Origin: Ascarosepion bandense
Lineage: Eukaryota > Mollusca > Cephalopoda > Sepiida > Sepiidae
Assembly: GCA_037127315.1 (NCBI GenBank)
Contig: JBBBDQ010001921.1
Span: 523,501-587,500, forward strand
Length of the DNA: 64,000 nucleotides
Direction: 5' to 3'
In this document: positions 1-10,299 of the stretch, one piece after another
How positions within the stretch are numbered: the stretch's first letter is position 1
Layout of the letters: each line of letters begins with the position of its first letter
Position numbers and translations under genes: made by a program
The notes under the pieces: generated by a model
Seen by the model: the letters and a program-made list of their open reading frames with translations, nothing else
Databases searched by the model: none
Told to the model about the DNA's origin: nothing

Positions 1-418
1 TTCTCACCAGCACAATGTGGCTTCTCTGTGTCTCTTCTGCAAATACTTTTACGGCTTCTGTTCCGATGAACTCGGCTCACTGTTGAGCCTGATATATGAA
101 TTTACTTGAGCCACAAGATTAGCAACTAGGTCCCACCCTTTTACTGTGAAATCAATAAATTGTAAACGCAAATTCTACTCCAGCAGCCCCATTTCTCGCA
201 CTTCCCGCCTGTGGAATTCCCTTCCATTTACTTGCTTCCCCGACAGCTACAATCTCCAAGAATTTAAATGTAAAGTCAATAGTCATCTCCTATCTCACTA
301 ACATGCATCCTCTCTCTCTCTCATGCTCCTTTCTCTATCCACTTCACTCTTATCAGTATTCTCATCCTTCTCTTACCCACTTCCTGACACCCCCTATAAC
401 CTGTCACTCTTTCTCATA
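1..418 (+). mobile_element. LINE-A fragment: C-terminus of reverse transcriptase ORF plus 3' UTR
   Basis: One frame reads the end of a non-LTR retrotransposon polyprotein (VASLCLFCKYFYGFCSDEL, then ATRLATRSHPF, then SRLWNSLP and YNLQEFKCKVN) with a stop before the 3' UTR. The same order of blocks recurs in at least ten other places in this window. RLWNSLP-type C-termini are typical of Jockey/CR1-like LINEs; the exact clade is not resolved. The copy is cut off on the left by the window edge, has one internal stop, and lacks the terminal GATTAAAA tail. It runs directly into the 3' end of a Helitron-like repeat. Confidence 0.85.
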
Positions 419-420
419 AC

Positions 421-477
421 CATGGATTAGTTGTAAAGCTTTCATTACATCTGAGCAATGCCGGGCTATACTGCTAG
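421..477 (+). mobile_element. 3' terminal fragment of Helitron-like repeat
   Basis: Matches the last ~57 bp of the longer copies at 44890-45717, 48764-49620 and 58825-59432: CATGGATTAG, then TTTCATTACATC, then GAGCAATGCCGGGC, ending CTGCTAG followed by T. The CTRR|T ending is the Helitron 3' signature. Confidence 0.6.
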
Positions 478-1185
478 TTTATTAAAAAAGTCAATGAAAT
501 CATTTGGTATTTATGTCTAAATGTTAAATGACTTGAAGTGACCAAATTTATCCTGCATAAACATACACAAACATGTATTTAATGTGAATAAGAATATGAG
601 TTGAGTTAAGAAAATAAATAACTTTTACTAACAAGTGTTAGATTCATATATGAAAATTAAAAACGAAACATTTTTTAGTTATGATTAAAATTTGTTTCTC
701 TAAAGGAATTTGTATTTCAGGAAAAGCAAACAACTCCAAGTGGAAAACGATTACTCACTTTGCAAAGATAAATTTGTTGACAGATTAAAAGAAAAAAATG
801 AAATTACAGAAATCCAAAGAAAAAAAATTGTTGGCAAATATAATTTTTTTATCATCAAAAATATTCATCTTCTTGCTTACTCGGCAAGATTAAATTCATA
901 AAAGAAAAAAAAACAAAAAGATATGAAAATGGTAAAAATTGAATGTTTTTCTAATAAAATATTTAATGAGCAAAGGTTTGTTTGTCGCAAGGCCACAATA
1001 TCAGAAGATTTTTTTCTGCTGTTTCTTTCTTTAATCTTTTCACTTCAAGCAAGATGGTAAAGCCAGATGCAAGGAGTTTGAAAGAGTATAAGAAAAACTA
1101 TTATTAACAAAAAGGACAATAAAAAGAACAGGATTTAAAAGACAGAAGATAACATTCAAACATTTGTAGCCAGAAGAGAGTAATT
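478..1185. other. AT-rich sequence without recognised gene
   Basis: No repeat family seen elsewhere in the window and no convincing gene. A 63-codon frame at 710-901 follows a plausible splice acceptor (TTTGTATTTCAG at about 708-719) but has low-complexity lysine/isoleucine composition and no domain. Confidence 0.4.
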
Positions 1186-1680
1186 TTTTTTTAATTTTTT
1201 AATCATTTCACCCCAAGCAAAGCAATACTGCCACTGATGTGCAGGGGGCTACAAAAGAGTTAAAGTTTTAGGTGGGAGTAGAGTGAAGAGCTAGACGAAC
1301 TAGCTACAGAAGATGAAAGAGAAAGGGCGAAAGAAGGATGTGAACACAGGAGTGAAGACGGTTGCGAAGGTAGAGAGAAAGGAAAAGAACAAGATACAGG
1401 GTGATGTAGAAAGGACTGGAGTCAAGTGGATAAGAGATGGGAATTGACTTTGCATTTAAATTCTTGGAGGTTGTAGCTCTCAGGAAAGCAAGTATATGGA
1501 AGGGAGTTCCACAGGCGGGAAGTATGAGAAAAAAAGCTACTGGTGTAGAATTGTTGCCTGAATTTAGTTGATCTAACTGTAAAAATGGTGGGACCTTGTT
1601 GCCAGTCTGGTTGCCCAAATATATTCTTGTGGAGGGGACACAAGTGAATTAAGTTCGTCTGTTGGGCCTTAAAATCACAC
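1186..1680 (-). mobile_element. LINE-A fragment: 3' tail, 3' UTR and ORF C-terminus
   Basis: Begins with the reversed tail (poly-T, then AATCATTTCACCCC and GCAGGGGGCTAC), followed by 3' UTR and the ORF end. A minus-strand frame of 118 codons contains FFSHTSRLWNSLP and YNLQEFKCKVNSHLLS before its stop. Homology to other copies fades upstream of about 1665, so this copy is 5' truncated. Confidence 0.85.
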
Positions 1681-1811
1681 CTGATCTTTAGCGGAACTTT
1701 TACAAATGATCTACTGCTAAAGATGCAGGAAAAATGTTCAATTCCCTGTACCACTCTAGTAATTACCTGACTTCTCATGCTATCTTTTACCTTTACAAGA
1801 GCTGGATCAGG

Positions 1812-1975
1812 CTGAAAATGTTATCATGAGGAAATCAGAAAAAATAAGTAGGCTATGACCTGACCGGAAGCCTAAAGAATATTTGTGTTAAGTTTGGTGA
1901 GAATCGAATAAAAATTGTGGATTTGTATAAGGGACAGACAGACACACACAAACATCTTGCCTTTTACATATATAG
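1812..1975 (-). mobile_element. 5' part of Helitron-like repeat, module B
   Basis: Reverse complement of the head of the copies at 44890 and 48764: the AAAAGGCAAGATGTTTGTG start, a (TG)n/CTGTCTGTC stretch, then ACAAATCCACAATTTTTAT and CGGTCAGGTCATAG. The 3' half is missing. Confidence 0.55.
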
Positions 1976-2288
1976 ATAGTCAATCAGTCAGTTAAGTGCC
2001 ATATGTGAAACACGCTTGGGCGATCATGTCTCGAAAGAGACATGACTGACTAGGCAGAAGATTATCCCGCAGTAGGTTGCCATTGCTTTCTCCGGTAGAC
2101 TGGTTGCCAGGCAAGGCTATAGAACCCAATCTGTTCTGTTATTTAACTCATAACTGGAAGGAAGAAACGGATTAATACCTTTCCCAAGAGTATTTGAGTG
2201 TGAGTGAATGCAAAGAATTCAACTGGAATTCGAACTTGGCTCACCGATTTGTTGTTTTGAGTTGATATACACTGCACCACAATGCACA
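1976..2288 (-). mobile_element. SINE-1 (tRNA-derived), near full length
   Basis: Reverse complement of the SINE seen complete at 8075-8390 and 47522-47835. It has a tRNA-like promoter head with A and B boxes, a conserved body (GCAATGGCAACCTACTGCGG, then a TCTCGAAAGAGACATGA-type palindrome), and a 3' end of GACTGACT repeats. Architecture and host context resemble cephalopod tRNA SINEs. This copy has a diverged B box. Confidence 0.8.
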
Positions 2289-2309
2289 AAATAGAGTACT
2301 GTTGCTATA

Positions 2310-3290
2310 TATGTTTCTAATGAGATTTTCCTGTTTCTTAATACTTTGCTTAGCCTTTGGGAGTCATCTTCAGCATTTACTGCCACATAGGAGGATTGAT
2401 ATTAAGTAACAGTTCAGAACTCTTTTCTTTGTTTTGAATGAATGTTTTTTTTTTCTAATGAAATTTTGGTTAGATAAAATATATTTTAATTTAAATATTA
2501 TCATATGTACAGTGAATGTTAAAAATAACTATTTAGTCTTGTTTTAATAGTACGTCTGATCCGTTCAGTAAGGTCAAATATGCAGCTAACACCTTATATA
2601 TTTCAATGACCTTCAGAACATTATCGATCATGGCTATCCACAATTTCCTGTCCTGTATAGCTCTTCATAAATTTTATATTTTTGTTTTAATCCTAAAACC
2701 TGTTCCACCATCCACTGATGCAAGCTCACTAAACATGTTATTCCTCGTTTTCCTCTGTCTCTCTTACCCTCTATCTGCCTTGTGAGCATCAGATTTTCCA
2801 AGCCCTCCTTTTTCCTCTATATGCCATGTCCCTTCAGGATCTCCACAGTTTCCTATTTCTTGTAGCTCTTTATAACTTTTGTCTTTTCACCATCTCTCAC
2901 AACCTTTTCTCCATTTGCTCAAGCTCACCAGGTAGGTTGTGTGTTGCTTTCCTCTGGCTCTCTTACCTTCAATCTGTGAGCATCAAATTTTCTAAGCCCT
3001 CTTTTCTCAGTATGTACCCCAGAAATTTTAACTATCTCTTCCTAATTTTAAGTATCAATGTCTTATTTCTTGCCATTGTCTCTAGAATTATGTCATTGCT
3101 CACTTCATGTTTAGTCCATTTCATCCTCAGCATCCTTCTGTAGAATCGCATTCATGTTGTTTCAAGTCTCTTTTTCATCTAGGACAAATATCACACAGCC
3201 GTTTGTAATCTTTTTCGTGTTTCTAGCAAACAGTCACCTTATTCCTTGAGTCACTCTTGAGCCCTTTGTTGGGTGAAATTTAGTATTAAT
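2310..3290 (-). mobile_element. Diverged RTE-like LINE fragment (RT C-terminal region)
   Basis: Shares ordered blocks with the clearer copy at 49920-51016, including the reverse complements of CATCCTTCTGTAGAA, TCTAAGCCCTC and TTTCTAATGAGATTTTCCTG. In that copy the minus strand encodes the C-terminal region of an endonuclease/reverse transcriptase (MWFYRRMLRIPW, RFLGHVMRKEGLENL). Here the frame is broken many times and the fragment is interrupted; a partial duplication of the block near 2750-3000 is visible. Only its kinship to the other copy is secure. Confidence 0.5.
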
Positions 3291-3337
3291 AAAATCAAAC
3301 AAAGGCCTGCAAAAAATGAAAGCCTTTTTTTATCAGT

Positions 3338-3697
3338 CAGTTAATAGCCATACAGGGTACATTTTTTTTTAATCATTTCACCCCAAGCAAGGCATTCCAC
3401 TGCCACTATAGCACAGGGGGTTTAGGCAATAATATCTTAAAAGAGACATAATTGACTGAGCAGAAAATTTTCCTGTAGTAGGTTGCCATTACTTTTTGCA
3501 GTAGACTGATTGCCAACCAAGGCCTTCAGAACCCAGTCTCTTCTGCTATTTAACCCATAGCTGGAGGGAGAAGCAACGAATTAATACCTTTTTGAAGGGT
3601 ATTTGCACATAAGTGAATGCAACGAATTCAACTGAAGTTTGAACTTGGCTCACCAGTTTCTCATTCTGAGCCAATATCCATTGCACCACAATGCACA
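3338..3697 (-). mobile_element. SINE-1 copy interrupted by a LINE-A tail
   Basis: Reverse-oriented SINE-1: GACTGACT tail at the left, TAGTAGGTTGCCATTAC in the middle, and the tRNA-like head (CACCACAATGCACA) at the right. Between tail and body lies a 60-bp LINE-A 3' end at 3362-3421. Confidence 0.75.
3362..3421 (-). mobile_element. Very short LINE-A 3' end inserted in SINE-1
   Basis: Contains only poly-T, AATCATTTCACCCC, AAGCAAGGCA and GCACAGGGGG, i.e. the last ~60 bp of LINE-A. This is a severely 5'-truncated insertion, or a tail acquired by the SINE. Confidence 0.7.
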
Positions 3698-4442
3698 TTT
3701 TTAATATACCTTGATAGATAATCGTAATAATTGTAAAGTCATGGCTAGATTTGAGATATATCTGGGAAATGAACTTTTAAAAATATGGTCTGTATCCACC
3801 TCAGCAAAAGTAAAAAGAAAAATATATATATATATATAGATCTATTTTTAAAACGATAAGTTTCAAAAATCTTTACTGCTGAAAAAAACAAATAAACTCA
3901 AGATATTATCTGCTAAAAGTTGTAAAAATTCACTAGTTGTGCTTTCTTTTCTGAACTCCTAATCCGCAAGTGTAAAAGCTGTGATGTTCTTGATTTATTT
4001 GGTAAAAGCAGAAGTGATTAATGGAAGCTTCAAAACAAACAGTTCTCTCCCTTCTGTTTCCACTTCTTCTTTCAGTTCAAATTTTTCTAAATATTTCGAA
4101 TTTAAATTAATCATCTTTTGCCTGATTGCATAATGTGAAAAATTCCATTCTTTACGGTATCTGACAGGATGACAGCCTTATTAGATGATGGTTACGTAAA
4201 AGTATTTATAGAAAAACTAACTAATAAATCTTGTGAACGTTCTGTCAGGGCTTAAGCTCTTCTCCAGGAAAATATCAAAACTAGGAGATGGTCTGCACCG
4301 TATTCATTCTGCATTGTCACAGAGGATTTATAGATTTCAAGGATCTCAACATAATGGCATATTTTCAAAGATCACTGTCAGGTGCAACAAAGCAAAAGAA
4401 ATTTCGTTTCAAATTCAATGATCTTATTTTGAAGTATTTACC
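3698..4442. other. Unassigned AT-rich sequence
   Basis: Contains a short (TA)n run at 3825-3839. Two overlapping frames at 4233-4518 have no recognisable domain, and the later part runs into the LINE-A tail. Nothing else can be supported. Confidence 0.35.
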
Positions 4443-6140
4443 CATTTTTTTTTTTTTTAATAATCGTTTCACCTTAAGCAAGTCAGTACTGCTAATGGTG
4501 TACAGGGAGTTACAATGAGAGGAGACTGGTGACTAAAAAGAAAACAGTGAAGGTGATGTTGTAGAAAGAGTAAGAGAGAGGTGAGAGTCCTGAAAATAGA
4601 AGATGGCAATTGACATAACATTTAAACTTTTGGAGATTGTAGCTATCAGGGAAGAAAGCATGGGTTGTACAGGCAAGAAATGTGAGTAAAGAAACTGACA
4701 GAGCAGAATTGTAGGTTACATTTACCTATTTTGATATTCAAAGAGTGGGACCTAGCTGCTAGTCTAGTTGTACAGGTAAATTCTTGAGGGTGGAGCACCA
4801 GGGAAAAAAAGCTTGTGAGTGCAGAAGCTATGAAAATATCTGTAGAAAAGACATGAAGAAGCCACATTCAATTATTGAGAAATAGGTTGAATGAATGCAG
4901 CCAGATCAGTATCAGTTTCATAGTAGATTCTCCTCTGGATTTTGTAAAGAGCCCCAAGATGAACAGTAGGGGCACCTGACCAGATATGGAAACAGTACTC
5001 AATGCACAAATGAGTGCGCAGATTTATAAATGTGCAAGATAGTTTCTGATGAGAAAAACTTCCTGGTTTAGCACAGTAACCGAATCTTCTTGACAGTAGA
5101 TGTATCGGCGGACCTGAAGCAGACTAACACCACATTTAATTTTGTTGTTTTTCTTTTTTTTATTTACTTTTTTCAGTGCAGTCCTATCGATTGTTACTTA
5201 AACTTTCCGATTATCAAAAAAAAAATTTGAAAAATTACTATATTTAAACAAATTTTGGGGGGTACAGTTTCTCATACAATGTTAAAGTAAATCAATCCTC
5301 CATTTTCAACCCACTCACATTGGGTTCCAATTAAAAAAAAATTTTTTTTGAAAAATTACAATATTAAAACATTTGTGGGGAGGGGATCAGTTTCTCATAC
5401 AACATTCAAGTAAATCGATTTTCCATTTTCAACCCACTATAAGGTTGTATGAGAAACTGCCCCATCCAAAATTGTATAAATATTGAAATTTTGCAAATTT
5501 TTTTGTCATTCGCAAAGTTTAAGGTGTAAAGATAATATTGCACTGAAAAAAGTCAAAACAATTTGATAATGAACACATTTACAGGTAGCGGTAATATTGT
5601 ACTGACGACTGGTTTCAAAATGGAGGCTTGATTTACTATAACGTTGTATGAGAAAATGATTCCCCCAGAATATGTTTAAATATTGAAATTTTTCAAAGTT
5701 TTTTTGTCAATTGTAAAGCTAAGTGGGTAATTGATAGGACTGCACTGAAAAAAGTAAAAAAAAAAATGAAAAACAACAAAATTAAACGTGGTGGTAGTCT
5801 GCTTCAGGTCTGCGAAGGTAGCTATTGTTTCAACGTATTTAGTCCACTTGAGGTTGGCTGATAAAGTGGGACTGAGGAAGTGCAGTGTATTGCTTTCAGA
5901 GAGACTAGTGTGATTCATATTAATGAAAGGTAAGGACGTTCTCTGTGGTGGTTAAAGGAGAGCAACTTCATTTTGAAGCGTTAATATTATTTATGAGCTA
6001 TTTCTTAACCAGATCCATCACAGAGTAGAGGTCCTTTTCAAAAGCAGAAGCAAGGTTTACTTTGTTGGCCTCGGTAGATTTTATATTCAGATGGGATTAG
6101 ATGGTGGTGTCATCTGCATAGATGTAAACTTGGGAACTGA
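4443..6140 (-). mobile_element. LINE-A, longest RT-containing copy, split by a foldback element
   Basis: Reading the minus strand from 6140, the frame VYIYADDTTI places the RT catalytic YADD at 6109-6120. It is followed by remnants of the RT thumb and the C-terminal region, then the 3' UTR, and it ends at the poly-T (poly-A of the element) at 4450-4460. Several stops and frameshifts make it non-functional. A foldback element occupies 5107-5814. The right end is fused at about 6140-6150 to an oppositely oriented LINE-A copy. Confidence 0.85.
5107..5814. mobile_element. Foldback element FB1 with ~170-bp inverted terminal repeats
   Basis: The left arm (about 5107-5275; GGCGGACCTGAAGCAGACTA, then TTTTTTCAGTGCAGTCCTAT, then TTCTCATACAATGTTAAAGT) is mirrored by the right arm (about 5640-5814). 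The interior (5276-5640) repeats the same modules in both orientations. It interrupts LINE-A codons, since LINE sequence resumes on the right. No clear target-site duplication could be fixed. It carries no coding sequence, so it must be non-autonomous. Confidence 0.75.
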
Positions 6141-6149
6141 TTATATCGC

Positions 6150-6498
6150 TCCAATGAATTTAGCTCACTGGTGCCCCCTATAGATGAATTTCCTTAAGCC
6201 ACAAGATTAGTAACTAGATCCCACCCTTTTACTGTGAAACCGATAAATTGTAAATGCAAATTCTACTCCAGCAGCTTCTTTTCTCGCACTTCCCGCCTCT
6301 GGGATTTCCTTTCTGCATACTTGCTTTCCCGACAGCTAAAATCTTCAAGAATTTAAATGTAAAGTCAATCGTCATCTCCTGTCTCACTAACTTACATCCT
6401 CTCTCATGCTCCTTTCTTGGTCTATTCCACTCTCATCAGTATTCTCATCCTTCTCATACCTGACACCCCCTGTAACCTGTCACTCTTTCATATAACAT
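6150..6498 (+). mobile_element. LINE-A C-terminus and 3' UTR fragment
   Basis: Plus-strand copy starting near CCAATGAATTTAGCTCACTG and running through CACTTCCCGCC and AATTTAAATGTAAAGTCAA to CACTCTTTCATATAAC. It ends at almost the same 3' UTR position as the copy at 1-418, so both may derive from a subfamily with an alternative 3' end. Confidence 0.8.
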
Positions 6499-6579
6499 GA
6501 GGACTACATTAGTATATCACCAAAAAAGAATGAGCTAATTTTACATTGACATAAATCAGTTCTATTTCACAATGGAGAA

Positions 6580-6920
6580 GCTTAGATTAAGAAAACCAAC
6601 GGCGGCGCCTTTGACATACCACAGGTGTTGTTTGATGCTACTGAGGTTTCTGAATTGAGAGGCTTATATGTGTTGAGTAAAGTAAATAAATTTGTACATA
6701 TAGATGACCATGGACTGTACAGGGATGACCAACTTATAAAAAAATGCTTGAAAATAGAAGGGTTATGACACTGCTCATGCTCTTCAAGAACCTCAGGTTT
6801 GATATCGAGGTTGATATGAATAGAAAAGTGGTGCAATATTTAAATGTGGAATTCAATCTGAGGTTCGTGAATGCTGTGTCCAACCACTCAGCGAGTGGAA
6901 TAAAGCAAATTACTAAAGGT
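6580..6920 (+). mobile_element. Penelope-like reverse transcriptase remnant
   Basis: Two adjoining frames give VLFDATEVSELRGLYVLSK, then GLYRDDQLIKKCLK, and after a frameshift FDIEVDMNRKVVQYLNVEFN. This order (EVxELxGLxxL, GLYRDD, VxFLDVxF) is that of RTs of Penelope-like/related retroelements common in marine invertebrates. The GLYRDD motif occupies the catalytic position. The fragment is roughly 110 residues, broken by stops, and cut off by LINE-A at 6921. Family assignment is from memory of the motif pattern. Confidence 0.55.
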
Positions 6921-7300
6921 ATTTTTTTTCTTTATAAGCGTTACACCCTGAGCAAGGCATGTCACTGCCACTATTGCGCAGGGGGCTACATAGAGTGGAG
7001 AAAGGATGGTTAGATATAGGAAATGTCAGAAGGAGGGTGATAGGTGGGTAAGGATACTGAGAATGAGGGTCGAGTAGATGTTAAGAGTGTTGGGAGAATA
7101 GTTGAAAGTTAGTGTGATAGGAGGTGTCTATTGACCCTACATTTAAACACCTGGAGATTGTAGCTGTCGGGAAAGCAGACATGTGGAAGAGAATTCCACA
7201 GGCGGGAAGCGTGAGAAAAGAAGCTGTTGGAGGAGAAATTATAGACCAGCAGGTACGGAATGATAACAGATTACAAAATGTTATTTGGTTCAACCTCACT
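6921..7300 (-). mobile_element. LINE-A 3' fragment
   Basis: Poly-T at 6922, GCAGGGGGCTACATAGAG, the 3' UTR, CATTTAAACACCTGGAG and the ORF-end block (CCACAGGCGGGAAG). The boundary with the Gypsy remnant lies somewhere in 7260-7330. Confidence 0.8.
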
Positions 7301-7379
7301 TTAAAGTTGGAGGTGAAAACTTATGTAGGGAGGGTAATTTTTTTTTAATATTCAAAAAATACTTCTCTGAATTCTTCAA

Positions 7380-7804
7380 ACTGCATAAAACATTTAATAA
7401 AATACAGTGAAATTGAGACACTAAAGAGCTATTGGTTGGGTATGTTACAGCTCCATTTAAATATCTCTTTGGAAGTATAGATACGGCAGCTCCAGTATCC
7501 ACAATAAAATCTAAACTTTGAGCTCCTACAATGAGAAGCGACAAGGAAATGGAAGCTAACACCTTTCGGCTAGTTAGTTTTTGGAAATCTCACGAGGAAC
7601 TGGTGAAGTTGGGCAATAGCTGGGTTGCATTTGAACATTCCGTTTATTTGGCCATCTGCACCACAGCTTACAAAATTTTGCACGCTCCGCAAAATATAAA
7701 TGCGCTTGGCAGATTTTAGGTTTTTGGTCCTTGCTAAAAAAGACGAACACTGGTAGGGAATTTATTTTCACTGTGGGAATAGCCATGTATCCTTTTAGTT
7801 TCAT
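7380..7804 (-). mobile_element. Gypsy-like LTR retrotransposon remnant: gag C-terminus and protease
   Basis: On the minus strand a frame from 7804 contains FAERAKFCKLWCRWPN, resembling the Cys-rich gag C-terminus of Gypsy elements. It stops near 7574. A second frame, shifted relative to the first and open across the overlap, reads LDFIVDTGAAVSILP (about 7473-7515), the retropepsin active-site motif D-T-G-A. Gag-to-protease passage by frameshift fits this element class but could also be decay. No RT, integrase or LTR was found nearby. LINE-A pieces flank it on both sides. Confidence 0.7.
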
Positions 7805-8074
7805 CTTTATTTTGCTGTCAGGGAAGCAAGTATAAGGAAGGGAATTCCACAGCTGGGAAGTGCAAAAAAAGAAGCTGATCCAGTAGAAGTGCTGTTACAT
7901 TTTATTGGTTTCATCGTAAAAGGGTGGAACCTAGATGCTAGCTCGAGTAAATTCATACATAGGGGGCACCAGTGAGCTAAACTTGTTGTAGCAGAAGATG
8001 TGAAAGTATTTGTAGAAGAGGCGGCAGATGTGAAGGAGACTACCACCACCTTTAAATTTGTTTTTTCATTTTAG

Positions 8075-8390
8075 GATGTGTGTTGTGGTACAGTGGATAT
8101 CGGCTCGGAACGAGAAACCAGGGCCGAGTTCGAATTCCAGTTGAATCCATTGTATTCACTTACGTGCAAATAACCTTGGAAAAGGTATTAATCCATCTCT
8201 TCCTTCCAGTTATGGGTTAAATAGCAGGACAGATTGGGTTCTATAGCCTTGGTCAGCAACCAGTCTACTGCAGAAAGCAATGGCAACCTACTGCGGGATA
8301 ATCTTCTGCACAGTCAGTAATATCTCTTTCGAGACATGATCGCCCAAGCGTGTATCACGTATGGCACTTAACTGACTGACTGAATATAAT
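8075..8390 (+). mobile_element. SINE-1, full length
   Basis: The tRNA-like head has a perfect pol III A box (TGGTACAGTGG) and B box (GTTCGAATTC). The body has GCAATGGCAACCTACTGCGG and a palindrome around TCTCTTTCGAGACATGATCG. The tail is ACTGACTGACTGA. It has the design of a cephalopod tRNA-derived SINE and is inserted in FB2. Confidence 0.85.
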
Positions 8391-8696
8391 AGTTGGAAAT
8401 ATGATTAAGGCTTCTAATGGGCATAAAGTGGGGAATCAGTTTTCTATTGTAATGAAGTAATAAACTGATCCCCCACTAATTATAATTAATATAATAATGC
8501 AATATGATCTATCTCTTCTTCCTCCAGCTATGAGTTAAATTACAGGATAGATTGGGTTCTATAGCCTTTGTCGGCAACCATTCTACCGCAGAAAGCAATG
8601 GCAACCTACTGCGAGATAATCTTCTGCCCAGTCAGTCATGTCTCTTTCGAAACATGATCACCCAAGCATATATCACGTATGGCACTTCACTGACTG
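8391..8696 (+). repeat. Palindromic MITE-like spacer followed by 5'-truncated SINE-1
   Basis: 8391-8504 contains an inverted pair (GGGAATCAGTTT and AAACTGATCCCC) in an AT-rich spacer. 8505-8696 is the 3' two thirds of SINE-1, starting at CTCCAGCTATGAGTTAAA. The same two-part unit is repeated at 52437-53043 and 60945-61515. Confidence 0.7.
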
Positions 8697-9083
8697 AGTT
8701 AAAAATTATTTGAAAAATTTATCATTTTATCAAGACCATGAATAAGTTCTCACTGTTTTCCAACAGATAGCATTCCCAGAACTCTGCGTGTGTCGTTTTA
8801 GATGGTAAAGCATCTATAAGAAAGTACTATTAGGAGAGAGAAGGAGAGAGAAAGAGAGAGTATACTTTCATGGCTTCTGCTCCAATGAACTTAGCTTACT
8901 GGTGCCCCCTATGTATGTATTTACACAAACTACTAAACTAGCAACTAGGTTCTACCCTTTTACAATGAAACTGATAAAATGTAACCGCAATTTCTACTCT
9001 AATAGCTCTAATAGTCAGTCATGTCTCTTTCGAGACATGATCGCCCAAGCGTGTATCACGTATGGCACTTAACTAACTGACTG
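8697..9083 (+). repeat. Unit U plus LINE-A 3' piece plus SINE-1 tail, duplicated at 51.4 kb
   Basis: 8697-9007 is nearly identical to 51405-51717. Both contain AAGACCATGAATAAGTTCTC, a GGAGAGAGAA tandem, then LINE-A C-terminal codons. The copy here stops at TCTAATAGCT and is joined to the last ~70 bp of a SINE-1 (GTCAGTCATGTCTCTTTCGA). Confidence 0.75.
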
Positions 9084-10299
9084 ACTTAGTTATTATATAA
9101 AGTTTCTGATTATCAAAAAAATTTGAAAAAATTTAAATATTTAAACAATTTTATGGAGGGGCTCACTTTCTCATACAGTGTTAGAGTAAATCGATCCTCC
9201 ATTTTGGAACCACTCACTTTGGGATTGCATTGTTTTAGTTTTTTTGGGACGAGTTGTTGCTCTTGTTTTTGTCTTTTTCAAGTTTTTAGTTCTTACGATG
9301 GCATCCTCCTCAGAAACTTTAAGAATGGCTTTATTCAAAAATTTTGCAAAGGATTCAGTTGTTGAATATGAAGCAAAAAAGTTAATTGCACAGGATCGAT
9401 TTACTATAACTTATGAAAAACTGAGCCCCCACACACACTAAAATTGTTTAAATGTTGAAATTTTTACAAATTTTTTATCAATCTGAAAGTTTAGGGTTTA
9501 ATCGATAAGATTGCACTGAAAAAAGTAAAAAAAATTGACAATCAGCCAATTTACAGGTGGTGATAATGTCGTACCGGCGAGTGGTTCCAAAATGAAGGAT
9601 CAATTTACTATAACGTATAAAAAAACTGAGCCCCCACTAAAATTGTTGAAATATTGAAATTTTTCAAAATTTTTTTTGTCAATCGAAAAGTTTAGGGTGT
9701 AATCGATAAGAATGCACAACAAATTTAAAGGTTGTGTTATTCTTCTTAAGGTCTGCCGAAGAGACATGGGAAAGTCATATGATGCCGGTGAGAAAGTGAC
9801 TGCAGCTGAGCTACCAAGTTTGGATTGATCACACTGCATATTCTCTGTTGGATTTTGTCCAGAACCCTGAGGTGAATAGCAGCAGTACTCAACCAGATGT
9901 GATAGCAGTATCCAAAACACAGGCGGATTGTAGATTTATATATGTGCAAGATGGATTCAGACAAGAAAAAGTTCCTGGCCCGACACAGTGAACTGACCTT
10001 CCTAGCAGCAGATTTAGCTATAGATTTGATTCAATCATTCTACCTGAGGTCTGCTGAGAGAGGCACAGTGTTTACTTTCAGGGAGACTAGGTTGATCCAT
10101 GCTAATGGTGGGTAGGAACAATTGTCTGGTGTAGTTAACAAATAGCGGCTTTGTTTTGGAAACATTAAAATTCACGAGCCATTTCTTGCCCCAGTCCACC
10201 ACAGACAGGAGGTCCTTTTCAAGCTCAGCAGCAAGATTTGCTTTGTCAGTCTCAGCAGATTTTTGATTGAGGCAAGAGTAAATGAAAATTTTCAAAAAT

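Larger units (their letters stand above)
8021..9757. mobile_element. Foldback element FB2 with 6-bp target duplication
   Basis: Left terminus GCGGCAGATG and right terminus GGTCTGCC are inverted relatives, as are ACCTTTAAATTTG near 8048 and CAAATTTAAAGGT near 9719. It is flanked by GAAGAG at 8015-8020 and 9758-9763. The interior at 9084-9757 carries the same modules as FB1 (CTCATACAGTGTTAGAGTAA, AAATTTTTCAAAATTTTT). A 1-kb block of SINE/MITE/LINE sequence sits inside at 8075-9083. Confidence 0.75.
7812..10295 (-). mobile_element. LINE-A copy split by foldback FB2 (segments 7812-8020 and 9758-10295)
   Basis: The right segment on the minus strand encodes a long RT-downstream stretch (frame 10295-10035 with NQKSAETDKANLAAELEKDL, then frame 9964-9746 with ESILHIYKSTIRLCFGYC). 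The left segment encodes the C-terminal part. Removing FB2 joins TGTAGAAGAG to ACATGGG, matching the continuous copy at 12032-12754 (TATAGAAGAGACAGAGGG). The copy lacks its 3' tail on the left and its catalytic core on the right. Confidence 0.85.

Noticed and set aside
710..901. Possible terminal exon after TTTGTATTTCAG
   Set aside because: Only a plausible acceptor; the 63-codon frame is low-complexity Lys/Ile/Asn, with no domain, no polyadenylation context that stands out, and no partner exon.
6582..6836. 84-codon minus-strand frame
   Set aside because: Shadow of the Penelope-like RT remnant that reads sensibly on the plus strand.
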